Shown here: one piece after another, positions 51,282-60,745 of the stretch
Layout of the letters: each line of letters opens with the position of its first letter
Position numbering within the stretch: position 1 is the first letter of the stretch
Source: Flavobacterium magnum
GTDB taxonomy: Bacteria > Bacteroidota > Bacteroidia > Flavobacteriales > Flavobacteriaceae
Assembly: GCF_003055625.1 (NCBI RefSeq)
Contig: NZ_CP028811.1
Location: 1,798,001 to 1,862,000, forward strand
Direction of reading: 5' to 3'
Length of the DNA stretch: 64,000 nucleotides
The notes under the pieces: model-generated
The model's input: only the letters and a program-made list of their open reading frames with translations
What the model was told of the DNA's origin: nothing
Database searches by the model: none
Program-made: the position numbers and the translations under genes

Positions 51282-51318
51282 AAAAACCACAGTTCCCACT
51301 GTGGTTCCTGATTTTTAT
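51281..51318. terminator. Bidirectional Rho-independent terminator
   Basis: AACCACAGT and ACTGTGGTT form a nine-base-pair stem with a 4-base loop (51285-51306), with A on the left and T on the right. It separates the PhnA-type gene from the convergent tonB gene. Confidence 0.9.
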
Positions 51319-51322
51319 CAGC

Positions 51323-52150
51323 CTACTGCCTCGGCTGCACAGCAATCGGCAGGTTGTAGATTGTTCGTACGGGCTGCCCGGCGATGCTTCCCGGAATCCA
51401 TTTGGTCTTCATCGATTTCAGTACACGGATGGCCTCCTTATCCATGCCGTAACCCGGGTTCCTGACGATTTTGATGTTCGAAATCGTGCCGTCTTTTTCC
51501 ACGACAAAGGAAACCAGGACTTTTACGGCTTCATTGCCGCTCTCCTCCGCGTCCGGGGCCTTGAAATTATCTGCGATGTATTTGCGGAATTTATTGATTC
51601 CGCCAGGGTATTCCGGCATCTTGTCCACTGCGATGTAGGGGGCTTCACCTGCCGAAGGCGTTGCGGGCGTCACAGTAGCCGGCTCATTACCGCCCCCGCC
51701 TGGTACACCGGCAACCGCTGTATCTGTGCCTGAGTTCCCGGGGTCGGAAGCAGGAGTGCTGTTTACGCCTTCAGCCAGATTTGGTGTTTCGTGCGGCATG
51801 TCTGTAACTACAGGGCGGTCATTGAGTACAGGCTGTTCCGGCTTTGGAATTTCTGCAGGCGGTGTCGCAGGGTTGGATTTAGGCGTTTCAGGGATTTTCG
51901 GTTCTAAAGTTATCGGAACAACGTCGTCAAAACCCTCCGGGATGATAGGCGGTGTCGCAGGCGCTTTACTGAAGGAACTCAGAAAATAGGGTAAAAGTGA
52001 TAAGGCAGTGATCAGGCACAGGCCAAGAAAGAAGGCTTTGAGCGTCGTTTTTGGATTTTCACGACGCAGTTGGTACGCGCCGTAGGATTTGTTTTTGCCT
52101 TCAAAAACAAGGTTGATCCAAGAGGTTTCGAAAATACTTGATCCGGACAT
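51323..52150 (-). CDS. tonB: TonB energy-transducing protein
   Basis: A 275-aa protein if started at MSGSSIFETSWINLV (52150), preceded by GAGAATT; MRIMSGSS at 52159 is possible. Residues about 1-35 are cytoplasmic and include the Bacteroidetes signature YGAYQLRRENPKTT, followed by one membrane helix (AFFLGLCLITALSLLPYFLS), a proline/threonine-rich periplasmic linker and a TonB_C domain (KVLVSFVVEKDGTISNIKIV and GMDKEAIRVLKSM). It would energise TonB receptors such as BtuB; no exbB/exbD is in the window. Confidence 0.9.
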   Translation of the reverse strand: MSGSSIFETSWINLVFEGKNKSYGAYQLRRENPKTTLKAFFLGLCLITALSLLPYFLSSFSKAPATPPIIPEGFDDVVPITLEPKIPETPKSNPATPPAEIPKPEQPVLNDRPVVTDMPHETPNLAEGVNSTPASDPGNSGTDTAVAGVPGGGGNEPATVTPATPSAGEAPYIAVDKMPEYPGGINKFRKYIADNFKAPDAEESGNEAVKVLVSFVVEKDGTISNIKIVRNPGYGMDKEAIRVLKSMKTKWIPGSIAGQPVRTIYNLPIAVQPRQ

Positions 52151-52295
52151 AATTCTCATTGTTAAGGTTAAGTATTTTCATGCCATAAGTGACTGGATTT
52201 TAAAACATAACGGCAGTTGCTTTCAGGATATTGTAAGAAAAAGGGAATTTTGGTCAGATTTTTTGCTACAGTTGGTTGCAGCCGCAATGCGTACC

Positions 52296-52847
52296 TTAGC
52301 GACGTTCCTGAATAATTTCCGCGAGTAATTTTTTGGCGCGCAACAGCTTAATTTTTACGTTGCTCAGCGGTTCACCAATCTTATCTGAAATCTCCTGGTA
52401 GCTCATCTCCTGGAAATAGCGAAGCTGGATCACTTCCTGGTAATGTGGCTTGAGTTCCTTAATGAAACGCAGCAGTTGGGAGAGGTTTTGTTCGGTAATC
52501 AACTCATCTTCGGCCGAAGGTGCCGTATCGGCCACGTTGTAAGCCTGGTGGTCTTCTTCGTCTGTGATTTCTATAAATAGAGACGATTTTTTTTTCCGGA
52601 GCAAATCGATGTGGACATTTTTAGCGATAGCAATCAGCCAGGTACTGAATTTGAATTCCGGGTTGTAGGTCGCGATTTTATCAAAAGCTTTCGAAAAGGT
52701 TTCTATCGTAATGTCCTCTGCGTCGGTTTCATTTTCAGTACGTTTCAGCATAAAACCGTACACCTCGTTCCAGTAGCGATCCAGGAGAAAAGTGAACGCG
52801 ACTTGGTCGCCCTGCTTGGCTTTGTCGATATATGGCTTTATTTCCAA
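52296..52847 (-). CDS. ECF-type RNA polymerase sigma factor
   Basis: A 183-aa sigma factor with region 2 (YGFMLKRTENETDAEDITIE and FSKAFDKIATY) and region 4 (LKPHYQEVIQLRYFQEMSYQ, then EISDKIGEPLSNVKIKLLRA). The start overlaps the stop of the upstream glycosyltransferase gene by ten bases. No anti-sigma gene is adjacent: the next gene is tonB, about 145 bases downstream. This layout (glycosyltransferase, sigma, TonB) suggests that it controls envelope genes, by inference. Confidence 0.93.
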   Translation of the reverse strand: MEIKPYIDKAKQGDQVAFTFLLDRYWNEVYGFMLKRTENETDAEDITIETFSKAFDKIATYNPEFKFSTWLIAIAKNVHIDLLRKKKSSLFIEITDEEDHQAYNVADTAPSAEDELITEQNLSQLLRFIKELKPHYQEVIQLRYFQEMSYQEISDKIGEPLSNVKIKLLRAKKLLAEIIQERR

Positions 52848-53944
52848 TGTACGGGTTTTGAAAAAAGATTGGTGATAAAGATATTCAATTGCGTGAATAC
52901 CACCACCATTTCAATAACCGGATACCAGACCATCACATCTTTTTCCTTTAATTTTCCCGCGGCAAAGCCCAGCGTAAGCCAGGTAAACAAGTAGCGGAAA
53001 CCGATAATGGCCGTAACGGCAATCCATTCAAACTGGAACGCCAACAATATTACAGGAAGTATCAGGAAAGACAATTGCGTGGCATAGAAAAGGCCTAGTT
53101 GCAGCTTATCGCTTGATTTGTAGTGTTTTGCGGTGGAAATGTGCCGTCTTTTTTGGGTAAACCAAGAACCGAAAGTCGTCTTTGGCCTTGAATATGTAAA
53201 ACTTTCCGGCGCGTAGCACACCGTGGTGTTTTTGCCGTGCGCCACCTGATTTACGAAAAGATCGTCGTCGCCGGAACGGATTTTCAAATGGTCACGGTAG
53301 CCATCGACTTTGAAAAACTCTTCCCGTTTGTAGGCCAGATTCCGCCCCACACCCATGAATGGTCGTCCGATGCGGGCCCAGGAAAAGTACTGCGTGGCCG
53401 CGAGCAGCGTTTCAAAGCGGATGATCTTATTCAGGAACGAGTTCGGGATTTTTTCGTAAGCGCCGTAACCGAGTACAATCGTTTTTTGCAGGGTAAAATG
53501 CGAACTCATCTCAGTAATCCAATTTCTGGAAGTAGGATAACAGTCGGCATCGGTGAACAACAGGTATTCTTTCCTGGCAGCCTTAATGCCGAGTGTGAGC
53601 GCAAATTTCTTATTGCCCCAAAAGGCTTCGTTGTTGGCGACCTTTACCAGGCGGACGTTTTTATATTGCCGTTCAAACTCTTCAAAAACCTCGAGCGTAT
53701 TGTCAAAAGACGCATCGTCGATGAGTACGATTTCATAGTCCGGGTAGTTTTGTTCGGCGAGCAGCGGGATGTACTTCGCAACATTTTCTTCCTCGTTTTT
53801 AGCACAAACGATGACCGAAACCGGGATTTTTTTCGGATTGTTCTGCTTCGGCTTTACAAATGCGAGTTTGCCGAATATAAGCACATAATATATGAACTGG
53901 ATTGCGACGACGCCGATAAAAGCGAAAAAGATTAGCTGTAGCAT
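52838..53944 (-). CDS. Membrane-bound family 2 glycosyltransferase
   Basis: A 368-aa processive-type GT2. An N-terminal membrane segment (IFFAFIGVVAIQFIYYVLIF) is followed by the GT-A core IPVSVIVCAKNEEENVAKYI, DYEIVLIDDASFDNTLEVFE and the metal-binding FTDADCYPTS. The later RSGDDDLFVNQVA and the QKRRHIST (QxxRW-like) motif indicate transfer of successive sugars. Two or three membrane segments close the protein. It belongs to the polysaccharide or glycolipid glycosyltransferases; product unknown. Confidence 0.92.
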   Translation of the reverse strand: MLQLIFFAFIGVVAIQFIYYVLIFGKLAFVKPKQNNPKKIPVSVIVCAKNEEENVAKYIPLLAEQNYPDYEIVLIDDASFDNTLEVFEEFERQYKNVRLVKVANNEAFWGNKKFALTLGIKAARKEYLLFTDADCYPTSRNWITEMSSHFTLQKTIVLGYGAYEKIPNSFLNKIIRFETLLAATQYFSWARIGRPFMGVGRNLAYKREEFFKVDGYRDHLKIRSGDDDLFVNQVAHGKNTTVCYAPESFTYSRPKTTFGSWFTQKRRHISTAKHYKSSDKLQLGLFYATQLSFLILPVILLAFQFEWIAVTAIIGFRYLFTWLTLGFAAGKLKEKDVMVWYPVIEMVVVFTQLNIFITNLFSKPVHWK

Positions 53945-54061
53945 AACTATCCTGAAGGCTGTTAAATTTTTTGCAAAGGTACAATTACATCACCAATATA
54001 AAAAGCGGTTTCTTTCAAATCGATACTAAGTGGGAATGAGTAGGGGAGCTTCAAAAAAAGG

Positions 54062-55075
54062 CTAGATGATATTGACTTCAGCCTCAATCCGGATGCCGTA
54101 AATATCATACACCGCCTGTTGCACTTTACGGGATAACTCGAGGATTTCCGCGCCGGTTGCCCCACCGTAATTCACCAACACCAGCGCCTGGTTCCTGTGC
54201 ACGCCGGCGTCACCAAACCGCTTTCCTTTAAAGCCGGCCTGTTCTATGAGCCAACCCGCGGGCACCTTTACTTCGGTATCTGAAACAGGGAAAAATTTAA
54301 TGTCAGGGAATTGGGCCTGCACGGCATCAAACTGCGTTTTCGGGATGACCGGGTTTTTGAAGAAACTCCCGCTGTTGCCCAGTTCGGCAGGATCAGGCAA
54401 TTTGCTTTTACGGATTGCAATCACTGCGTTACTGACGTCCCTGAGCGTGGGCGTGGAAATGTTGTTTTTGGCCAGTTCCGCGAGGATGTCGCCGTAGGAA
54501 GTGTTTATTTTATGATTGCTTTTCGTCAGGCGGAATGTCACCGAGGTGATGATGTAACGGCCTTTGGCTTCATTTTTGAAAACACTTTCCCGGTACCCAA
54601 ACCGGCACGCGTCCCGATCGAATGTGCGTAGTTCGAAGGTGTTGATGTCCATGGCTTCGCAACGTACAAACGTGTCTTTGATTTCGGTGCCGTAAGCGCC
54701 GATATTCTGAACCGGTGTCGTCCCGACGTTGCCCGGGATGAGTGACATATTTTCCAGTCCGCCGAAACCGTGATCGATGGTCCAGAGCACAAATTCGTGC
54801 CAGTTTTCTCCCGCATTGCACTGCACTTCGACAAACCCGTCATCTTCCGATACGATTGTCTTCCCTTTGATGTCGATGTGGATGACCAAAGCGTCAACAT
54901 CGCGCGTGAGCAGCATATTACTGCCGCCACCCAGGATAAATTTGGCTTCCGATGGGTTCTGCCGCAGGACTTCGGTAAGTTCGTCAGTATTATGAACAGA
55001 CACAAAGCGCCTTGCTCTGGCGTCAATTCCGAAAGTATTGTATTGTTTGAGCGAAAAGTTATCGAGGATTTCCAT
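54062..55075 (-). CDS. murB: UDP-N-acetylenolpyruvoylglucosamine reductase MurB
   Basis: A 337-aa enzyme if started at MEILDNFSLKQYNTFGID (55075). It reduces UDP-GlcNAc-enolpyruvate to UDP-MurNAc in peptidoglycan synthesis, using FAD and NADPH. FAD-binding: FILGGGSNMLLTRD and the GGLENMSLIPGNVGTTPVQN block. The proton-donating Ser is in NSGSFFKNPV, and the C-terminal GFKGKRFGDAGVHRNQALVL is conserved. It lies between the GT2 gene and asnB on the same strand. Confidence 0.95.
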   Translation of the reverse strand: MEILDNFSLKQYNTFGIDARARRFVSVHNTDELTEVLRQNPSEAKFILGGGSNMLLTRDVDALVIHIDIKGKTIVSEDDGFVEVQCNAGENWHEFVLWTIDHGFGGLENMSLIPGNVGTTPVQNIGAYGTEIKDTFVRCEAMDINTFELRTFDRDACRFGYRESVFKNEAKGRYIITSVTFRLTKSNHKINTSYGDILAELAKNNISTPTLRDVSNAVIAIRKSKLPDPAELGNSGSFFKNPVIPKTQFDAVQAQFPDIKFFPVSDTEVKVPAGWLIEQAGFKGKRFGDAGVHRNQALVLVNYGGATGAEILELSRKVQQAVYDIYGIRIEAEVNII

Positions 55076-55126
55076 CAGGCTGCAACATTGAATTTCCCGC
55101 CAAAGGTAACGCAATATTTTGGAAAC

Positions 55127-56992
55127 TTAATTGCTGTCTGCGGCAGCGGTAAAAGTCTGCACATAATACCTGAGCCAGATGTGGAGCATGAAAAGCGGCA
55201 TAACGTAAGATACGACCTGCCAGTCACCCTGCCTGAGCCGGTCGGCAAGTTTTTTTGCGTCGATATGCTCGAGGTACGGCATCCTGAAAATGTCACTTTT
55301 TGTAAAGGCTTCGAGTTCCTCCGCGAAGGCCGGATTTTTCGTGAGGTAATCGCCCCACGGCGCACTGAGCCCAATTTTTCGGAAGCTCAGGATGTCCGAA
55401 GGCAACCGGTTTTCTACCGATGATTTAAGTATGTATTTCCCTTTCTTTCCCGTAAAAAGCCATTTGTCATCGAGCGATCCGAGTCCTTTTACAAGTCTTT
55501 GGTCCAGAAATGGCTCGCGGCATTCAATCGACGCGCCCATCGTACAGCGGTCATTGCGGTCCAGCAACGAACACAGGTAGGTGTGTTGGTCGAAATACAG
55601 CATCTGCCGTTTCAGGTTTCCGGGATACAGCGATTTGGCTTCTTCGTAGATGTGATGACGGTAATCGTTTGCGGGTTCTTTGGAAATGCCGAAAACCCTG
55701 GCGATGTCGTTGGGGTAAATATTCGAACCGTTGTAGATGATCAGGCCGGCCTCACTGCTAATCTGAGTGTATCGGGACAATTTGTCAAAACGCGCATTTT
55801 TCGAGAAGATCCCCATACTGCTTATGGCCCCAATGGATTGCAGCAATGATGGGAAGCGCAACGGCTTGTAACGCACGTAGCCGCCCATGAGTTCGTCAGC
55901 GCCTTCGCCCGAAAGCAGGACCTTGACCGCTGGTTTGGCGAGTTCTGAGACTGCCAGAAGATGCGGTTCGCTTAAATGCATCAGCGGCTCATCGTGGTAG
56001 TAAGCTGCGGAAATCATTTTCCTGAAGAGTTCGTCGCCCTGAAGTTCTAACGAATCGAATTGATAGTTGAACTGCTCTGAGAGGTTTTTGGCCAGGTGCG
56101 ATTCGTTGTGCTCGGTCTCCGAAAATCCGATGTTGAACGTCTTGATGTCCTTATAGTCCTGATGCTTTAGCGAGGCCAGTACTGAAGAGGAATCCAGGCC
56201 GCCACTGAGTAAGACGCCCACCGGCACGTCGCTGACCATCCGCAGTCTGACTGACGCGTCAAAAGTTCCTGCGAACCATTCTTTCGGGTCTTTTATCTTC
56301 GGCTGCCCGAGGATTTCGGATTTCAGGTTCCACCACCGCGTACTGTCTACCTTCCCATTTTCTGAAACGGTCATGATATGGCCAGGCAGCACCTTTTTCA
56401 CGTTTTTAAACAGTGTCTTTTCACCTGCGACAAAACGATTGAATATGTATTCTTCCAATCCGTCAGGCGCAACCTGCAGCGGCACGCCTGCCGCAAAAAT
56501 CGCTTTTTGTTCGGAGGCAAAATACAACGTATCGTTATGAAACGAATAATAGAGCGGCTTGACTCCCATCCGGTCACGCACCAAGGTGAGTTTCCGTTCG
56601 GTTTTATCCCAAATGGCAAATGCGAACATGCCATCGAGGCGGTGCAGCATCGCAGTGCCCTGTCTTTGGAACAGCGCCATCAGCACCTCGGTGTCTGACT
56701 GGGTTTTTATGTTGTACCCGGCTGCTTTGAGTTCGTCGTAAAATTCCCTGAAGTTGTAAATCTCTCCGTTGAACACCATAGCGTACCGACCGTCGTCGGA
56801 CAGGAACGGCTGGTGTCCCGCAGCTGAGGTGTCCAGGATTGAAAGACGCCGGTGGCCCAGCCCCAGATTTCCATCGATAAAAATTCCTGCGTCGTCCGGC
56901 CCGCGATGGGCCAGTGCGTCACGCATTTTGGTCAAAACCCGTTCATCGGCCTGCTGCTGATGCAAATTCAGAATACCATTTATACCACACAT
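55127..56992 (-). CDS. asnB: Glutamine-hydrolysing asparagine synthetase AsnB
   Basis: A 621-aa amidotransferase. The N-terminal glutaminase starts MCGINGILNL with the catalytic Cys2 and has LAHRGPDDAGIFIDGNLGLG. The synthetase half has the ATP pyrophosphatase loop LSGGLDSSSVLASL and the later LLSGEGADELMGGYVRY. In this setting, between GT4 and GT2 glycosyltransferase genes, it could act in polysaccharide modification rather than only in asparagine supply. It is two bases downstream of the GT4 gene, so they are co-transcribed. Confidence 0.92.
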   Translation of the reverse strand: MCGINGILNLHQQQADERVLTKMRDALAHRGPDDAGIFIDGNLGLGHRRLSILDTSAAGHQPFLSDDGRYAMVFNGEIYNFREFYDELKAAGYNIKTQSDTEVLMALFQRQGTAMLHRLDGMFAFAIWDKTERKLTLVRDRMGVKPLYYSFHNDTLYFASEQKAIFAAGVPLQVAPDGLEEYIFNRFVAGEKTLFKNVKKVLPGHIMTVSENGKVDSTRWWNLKSEILGQPKIKDPKEWFAGTFDASVRLRMVSDVPVGVLLSGGLDSSSVLASLKHQDYKDIKTFNIGFSETEHNESHLAKNLSEQFNYQFDSLELQGDELFRKMISAAYYHDEPLMHLSEPHLLAVSELAKPAVKVLLSGEGADELMGGYVRYKPLRFPSLLQSIGAISSMGIFSKNARFDKLSRYTQISSEAGLIIYNGSNIYPNDIARVFGISKEPANDYRHHIYEEAKSLYPGNLKRQMLYFDQHTYLCSLLDRNDRCTMGASIECREPFLDQRLVKGLGSLDDKWLFTGKKGKYILKSSVENRLPSDILSFRKIGLSAPWGDYLTKNPAFAEELEAFTKSDIFRMPYLEHIDAKKLADRLRQGDWQVVSYVMPLFMLHIWLRYYVQTFTAAADSN

Positions 56993-56994
56993 GG

Positions 56995-58059
56995 TCAGTT
57001 ACCTTTAAAGTTATTGATCAGCTCGTGATACCGTTCCGCAATGACTTTCATGTTCACTTTGTAATCGGCATGTTCTTCAACAAATTTTCGGTTATTTTTT
57101 ATTGCGGTTTGAATGGTTTCGGAATTTTGGGTCGCCCACAGGAGCTCGCCGGCCAGCATTTGTGCATCGTCTGTCGCAATGAGCTGCCCGTTCCCGCGGT
57201 GCTTTATCCAACTCTGGTTGCCCGGAATATCGGTAACCAAAGGATAACAGCCTGCTGCCATCGCTTCAAATAATGATGCCGATACGCCTTCAGTTATCGG
57301 CATGCTGATGTAATAATTGGATTGTTGTAATAACGCAGGCAATTCGCGGTTGTCAATCCGGCCCGTGAATATTACTTTATGGTCGATTTTCAATTTCTGT
57401 GCCAGATTTTTGAGGTTGTGCAGCTCTTTCCCGTCGCCGACAATCGTAAGTACGAAATCCGTTCCGTTCCGGTTCAGGATGTCGAACGCTTTCAGGATGA
57501 CGTCATGGCGGTATTCGGGGAGCAGCGACCGTGTGACGATGGCTTGGATGACTTCGGATCGGACTTCCCGGAACGCAAAGGATTCGAGATCAATGCCTTT
57601 CGGAAGGACCATTACCTTATCCATATTGACATTTGCTTCTCTCATCGAAATGGTCATCACCGGACCCCAGGCATGAATCAGGTCGGCCTTGCTGAAGGCG
57701 TGGTGCTGAATGACGCGTTTCAATGGCAGCAGCAGCGACTGTTCCGGCCAAAGGTCCGTCCGTCCCTGTTGGGCTATCGCTACGGGCTTCACGCCGCAAA
57801 GTGCCGCGAGGAATCCATAACTGGTGGTTCGTTCTGCAATGACCATATCGGGCCGGTGTTTGCGCACCAGTCTGCGGATACTCCACAACGCCAGTTTAAA
57901 TTCAAAAAGCCGTTTGACACGGTTGAGCCCGACGTTTGACGACTTCAGTTCCCAGGCTACAATGTCAAAGTCACCAAACTCCCTCAGGCCGTTCATCCAG
58001 GTGATGGCATCGGCGCGATAGGATTCGCCAAGGAAAAGGATGGTCTTCTTTTGCTTCAT
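56995..58059 (-). CDS. Family 4 (GT-B) glycosyltransferase
   Basis: A 354-aa enzyme of the GT4 family. The N-terminal half has TILFLGESYRADAITWMNGL, and the donor half has VMVLPKGIDLESFAFRE, LTIVGDGKELHNLKNLAQKL, VIFTGRIDNRELPALLQQSN and the ExxxE-type PITEGVSASLFEAMAAGCYP. It transfers a sugar from a nucleotide donor in cell-surface glycan synthesis; sugar unknown. One base separates it from the DUF2461 gene before it and two from asnB after it. Confidence 0.92.
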   Translation of the reverse strand: MKQKKTILFLGESYRADAITWMNGLREFGDFDIVAWELKSSNVGLNRVKRLFEFKLALWSIRRLVRKHRPDMVIAERTTSYGFLAALCGVKPVAIAQQGRTDLWPEQSLLLPLKRVIQHHAFSKADLIHAWGPVMTISMREANVNMDKVMVLPKGIDLESFAFREVRSEVIQAIVTRSLLPEYRHDVILKAFDILNRNGTDFVLTIVGDGKELHNLKNLAQKLKIDHKVIFTGRIDNRELPALLQQSNYYISMPITEGVSASLFEAMAAGCYPLVTDIPGNQSWIKHRGNGQLIATDDAQMLAGELLWATQNSETIQTAIKNNRKFVEEHADYKVNMKVIAERYHELINNFKGN

Positions 58060-58060
58060 G

Positions 58061-58735
58061 CTAATCGTTTTGCGTCAGCGCCCTGGTAAGGAATTCGGTC
58101 ATTGGCCTGAGCACGATCAGTTTTTTTACGGTTTTGGCAACGAAGTCTTTATCGAGTACCTCTTTCGTGGCGAAATCGGCGCTGGCCGTAAAGCTCTTGA
58201 GTTTCAGGAAATGAATGCCGGGGTGGTCTTTTTCATATCCTTTCGGCACCGTTTTGAGCGAATTGTTTTCATTGACGTCTAGTCCGCCGAAGATCGTCTT
58301 AAACTCCTTATCATCAACAATAGCGTCCAGGTCCTCATGAAAGAACGCAATTTCCTTGCGGATCTTTTTCAGTTCCTCATTTTCAGGCTGGTAAAAACCG
58401 CCTGCGACAAAACTGCCCTGGGGTGCGATGTGTACATAATATCCCGGACGGTTCGCGCCCTTTGCCAGACCTGAAAACCACATGCCCATATGGTCCTTGT
58501 AAGGTGATTTGTCTTTCGAAAAGCGGATGTCGCGGTTGATACGGAACGTACAGTTTTTAACCTCAAGATGCTCCAGCGCCGGGTCGAGCGGCTTCAATGC
58601 ATCCAGTAAATCAGAGACAAGCTTGTGGTAATCCGCCTTGTAGGCATCGTACCGTTTTTTGTTGGCCAGGAACCAGTCGCGGTTGTTGTTGGCTTTGAGG
58701 TCTTTCAGGAATTGCAGTGACTCTTTCGCAAGCAT
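58061..58735 (-). CDS. DUF2461 family protein
   Basis: A 224-aa protein of the DUF2461 (TIGR02453) family, of unknown function: SLQFLKDLKANNNRDWFLAN, FRINRDIRFSKDKSPYKDHM, and GYYVHIAPQGSFVAGGFYQP are the conserved family blocks. No signal peptide. Its placement one base from both the thioredoxin-type gene and the glycosyltransferase gene makes co-transcription certain, but gives no clear function. Confidence 0.9.
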   Translation of the reverse strand: MLAKESLQFLKDLKANNNRDWFLANKKRYDAYKADYHKLVSDLLDALKPLDPALEHLEVKNCTFRINRDIRFSKDKSPYKDHMGMWFSGLAKGANRPGYYVHIAPQGSFVAGGFYQPENEELKKIRKEIAFFHEDLDAIVDDKEFKTIFGGLDVNENNSLKTVPKGYEKDHPGIHFLKLKSFTASADFATKEVLDKDFVAKTVKKLIVLRPMTEFLTRALTQND

Positions 58736-58736
58736 A

Positions 58737-59429
58737 TTACAATTGTTTTTTTAGGTCTTCCTCGCTGATAAAACCGGTGTGCTGCCACTTTACCGTTTTG
58801 TTTTCATATAAAAACAGCGCCGGCAGTTCCTCAATCTTAAGTTGTGACATCAGTGTTTTGTTTTCGTCAGCATTAAGCCTTATAATCACCACCTTGTCTT
58901 TTAAATCGGATTGCATTTTGGTCAGGTAGGGAGCCATTTTTTTGCACGGTCCGCACCATTCGGCATAAAAGTCGACCAGAACTTTCTTATCCGTATTGAG
59001 TAATTCCTCGTACTCCTGCGAACACATCCCGATAATGCGGTCGCTTTTTGGGGCGAGGCCCGCGGCGTTCCATTTGATGATGCCGCCCTGAAGCTCATAC
59101 ACGGTCTTGAACCCCATTTCAGAAAGTTTTTCGGCAGCCTGTTTGCTGCGCCCACCGCTCATGCAGTATACGAAGACGGGCTTCGACTGATCGTATGCAG
59201 CAGCCTTTGTTGCGAAATCCTCGCTATTCCAGTTGACGTTGTTCGCATTGTCGAGGTGCTGGTCGTTGAATTCCTCGGGTGTACGGACGTCAAGAATCTG
59301 CGGCTGGGGCGTATTTTTTATCTTTTCGGCGAAAGCCAAAGCGGGTATAGACTCATATTTTTTGGACGTCTGCGCCTGGCAACTCAGGAAAAAACAGACC
59401 AATACCGGAAAAATCATTCGTATTTTCAT
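58737..59429 (-). CDS. Rhodanese-thioredoxin fusion lipoprotein
   Basis: A 230-aa periplasmic lipoprotein (MIFPVLVCFFLSCQAQ, lipid Cys). Residues about 30-125 are a rhodanese domain (ILDVRTPEEFNDQHLDNANN; active-site Cys in VYCMSGGRSKQAAEKLSEMG). Residues about 140-230 are a thioredoxin domain with the redox pair in FYAEWCGPCKKMAPYLTKMQ and the cis-Pro in EELPALFLY. It probably carries out thiol-disulfide exchange or persulfide transfer in the envelope. It heads a cluster with DUF2461, GT4 and asnB. Confidence 0.92.
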   Translation of the reverse strand: MKIRMIFPVLVCFFLSCQAQTSKKYESIPALAFAEKIKNTPQPQILDVRTPEEFNDQHLDNANNVNWNSEDFATKAAAYDQSKPVFVYCMSGGRSKQAAEKLSEMGFKTVYELQGGIIKWNAAGLAPKSDRIIGMCSQEYEELLNTDKKVLVDFYAEWCGPCKKMAPYLTKMQSDLKDKVVIIRLNADENKTLMSQLKIEELPALFLYENKTVKWQHTGFISEEDLKKQL

Positions 59430-59509
59430 CGTAAGGTTTTTAATAGGTTGCTAAAATAAAGTATTTTTTTGTTTGCCCTCAAAAATATAGGTGAACGACC
59501 CAAAGTATA

Positions 59510-60589
59510 CTATAAATTGAAAATCCTGTACGTCTGGTGTGTCGATTTTACGATAGCTTCCGTGCGTTGCGGATGCGTATCGGATATAAAAAGCTGGCCA
59601 AAATCATCATTATTGACCATCTCTACGATTTTGCCCACACGGGTCTCATCGAGCTTATCAAAAATATCGTCAAAAAGCAAAATCGGTTTCTCGCCGCTTT
59701 GCTGTTTTACGAACTCGAATTGTGCGAGCTTTAAGGCAATCAGGAACGATTTCTGTTGTCCCTGCGAACCGAACTTCCGTATCGAATGCTGGCCGAGCTC
59801 AAACGACAGGTCATCCCGGTGGATGCCCACTGAAGTATAATGCAGCATGCGGTCCCTGTTAATGTTTTGTTCGAGCAGCTGCAGCAGTTGGCCTTCGTGC
59901 AGCTGGCTTTCATAAATGAGCTGCACGGCCTCGCCCGAGCCGGTAATGGCCTCGTGATGGCGATTGAAAATGGGCGTAAAATCGGCTAAAAACGACTTTC
60001 TTTTTTCATAGATTTTCTGACCGACGGCATCAATCTGCGCATTGTATATATTTAAGGTATCGGTTTCAAACACGTGGTTCAGTGCAAAATACTTGAGCAG
60101 GGCATTGCGCTGTGCGAGCACCTTCTGGTATTGGATCAGCGATTGCAGGTACAGGGCATCGGACTGTGAGATGACGCTGTCAATGAATTTGCGGCGGGTT
60201 TCACTGCCTTCGACAATCAGGTCACGATCGGCGGGGGAGATGATCACCAGTGGGATGAACCCAATATGGTCTGAGAATTTGTCATAAGGTTTGCCGTTGC
60301 GCTTCAGGATTTTTTTCTGTCCCTTCCTGAGGCTGCAGACAATTTGTTCGTCGCGCTGCTGCTTGTCGAAAGTGCCGTCGATCACGAAAAATTCCTCGCC
60401 GTGGCGTATGTTCTGGACCGCAAGCGGATTGAAATAGCTTTTCCCGTAGGCAAGATGGTAAATCGCGTCGAGCACGTTGGTTTTCCCGATACCGTTTCTA
60501 CCGACGAAACAATTGATTTTGGAATCAAAATCGAAATCGGCATCCGAAAAATTCTTGTAATTGAAGAGTGAAATTTTTTTTAAATACAT
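59510..60589 (-). CDS. recF: DNA replication/repair protein RecF
   Basis: A 359-aa SMC-like ATPase when started at [20 protein letters not shown] (60589); the open frame begins earlier at 60688 but the extra part is not RecF-like. Walker A is [20 protein letters not shown], the signature motif [15 protein letters not shown], and Walker [16 protein letters not shown]. RecF loads RecA at gaps with RecO and RecR. Length is normal. It is monocistronic and divergent from the TPR gene. Confidence 0.96.
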   Translation of the reverse strand: MYLKKISLFNYKNFSDADFDFDSKINCFVGRNGIGKTNVLDAIYHLAYGKSYFNPLAVQNIRHGEEFFVIDGTFDKQQRDEQIVCSLRKGQKKILKRNGKPYDKFSDHIGFIPLVIISPADRDLIVEGSETRRKFIDSVISQSDALYLQSLIQYQKVLAQRNALLKYFALNHVFETDTLNIYNAQIDAVGQKIYEKRKSFLADFTPIFNRHHEAITGSGEAVQLIYESQLHEGQLLQLLEQNINRDRMLHYTSVGIHRDDLSFELGQHSIRKFGSQGQQKSFLIALKLAQFEFVKQQSGEKPILLFDDIFDKLDETRVGKIVEMVNNDDFGQLFISDTHPQRTEAIVKSTHQTYRIFNL

Positions 60590-60695
60590 CGTGTGAACCC
60601 CTGTGAATGCTGGGTGTATTATTGTGTTGCAGGCAGCAAAGGAACCGACCGTACAGACAGCTCGCAAATTATTGAAAAATATCGACAAAACATCT

Positions 60696-60724
60696 TTTGT
60701 TATTGAATAAAAATTTTATTTTTG
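60696..60724 (+). promoter_or_regulatory. Promoter of the TPR membrane protein gene
   Basis: TTTG at 60696-60699 and TATTTTTG at 60717-60724 are 17 bases apart, matching the Bacteroidetes consensus. The ATG is 21 bases further, at 60746. Confidence 0.75.
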
Positions 60725-60745
60725 CACCTCACTAAATTATAATAG

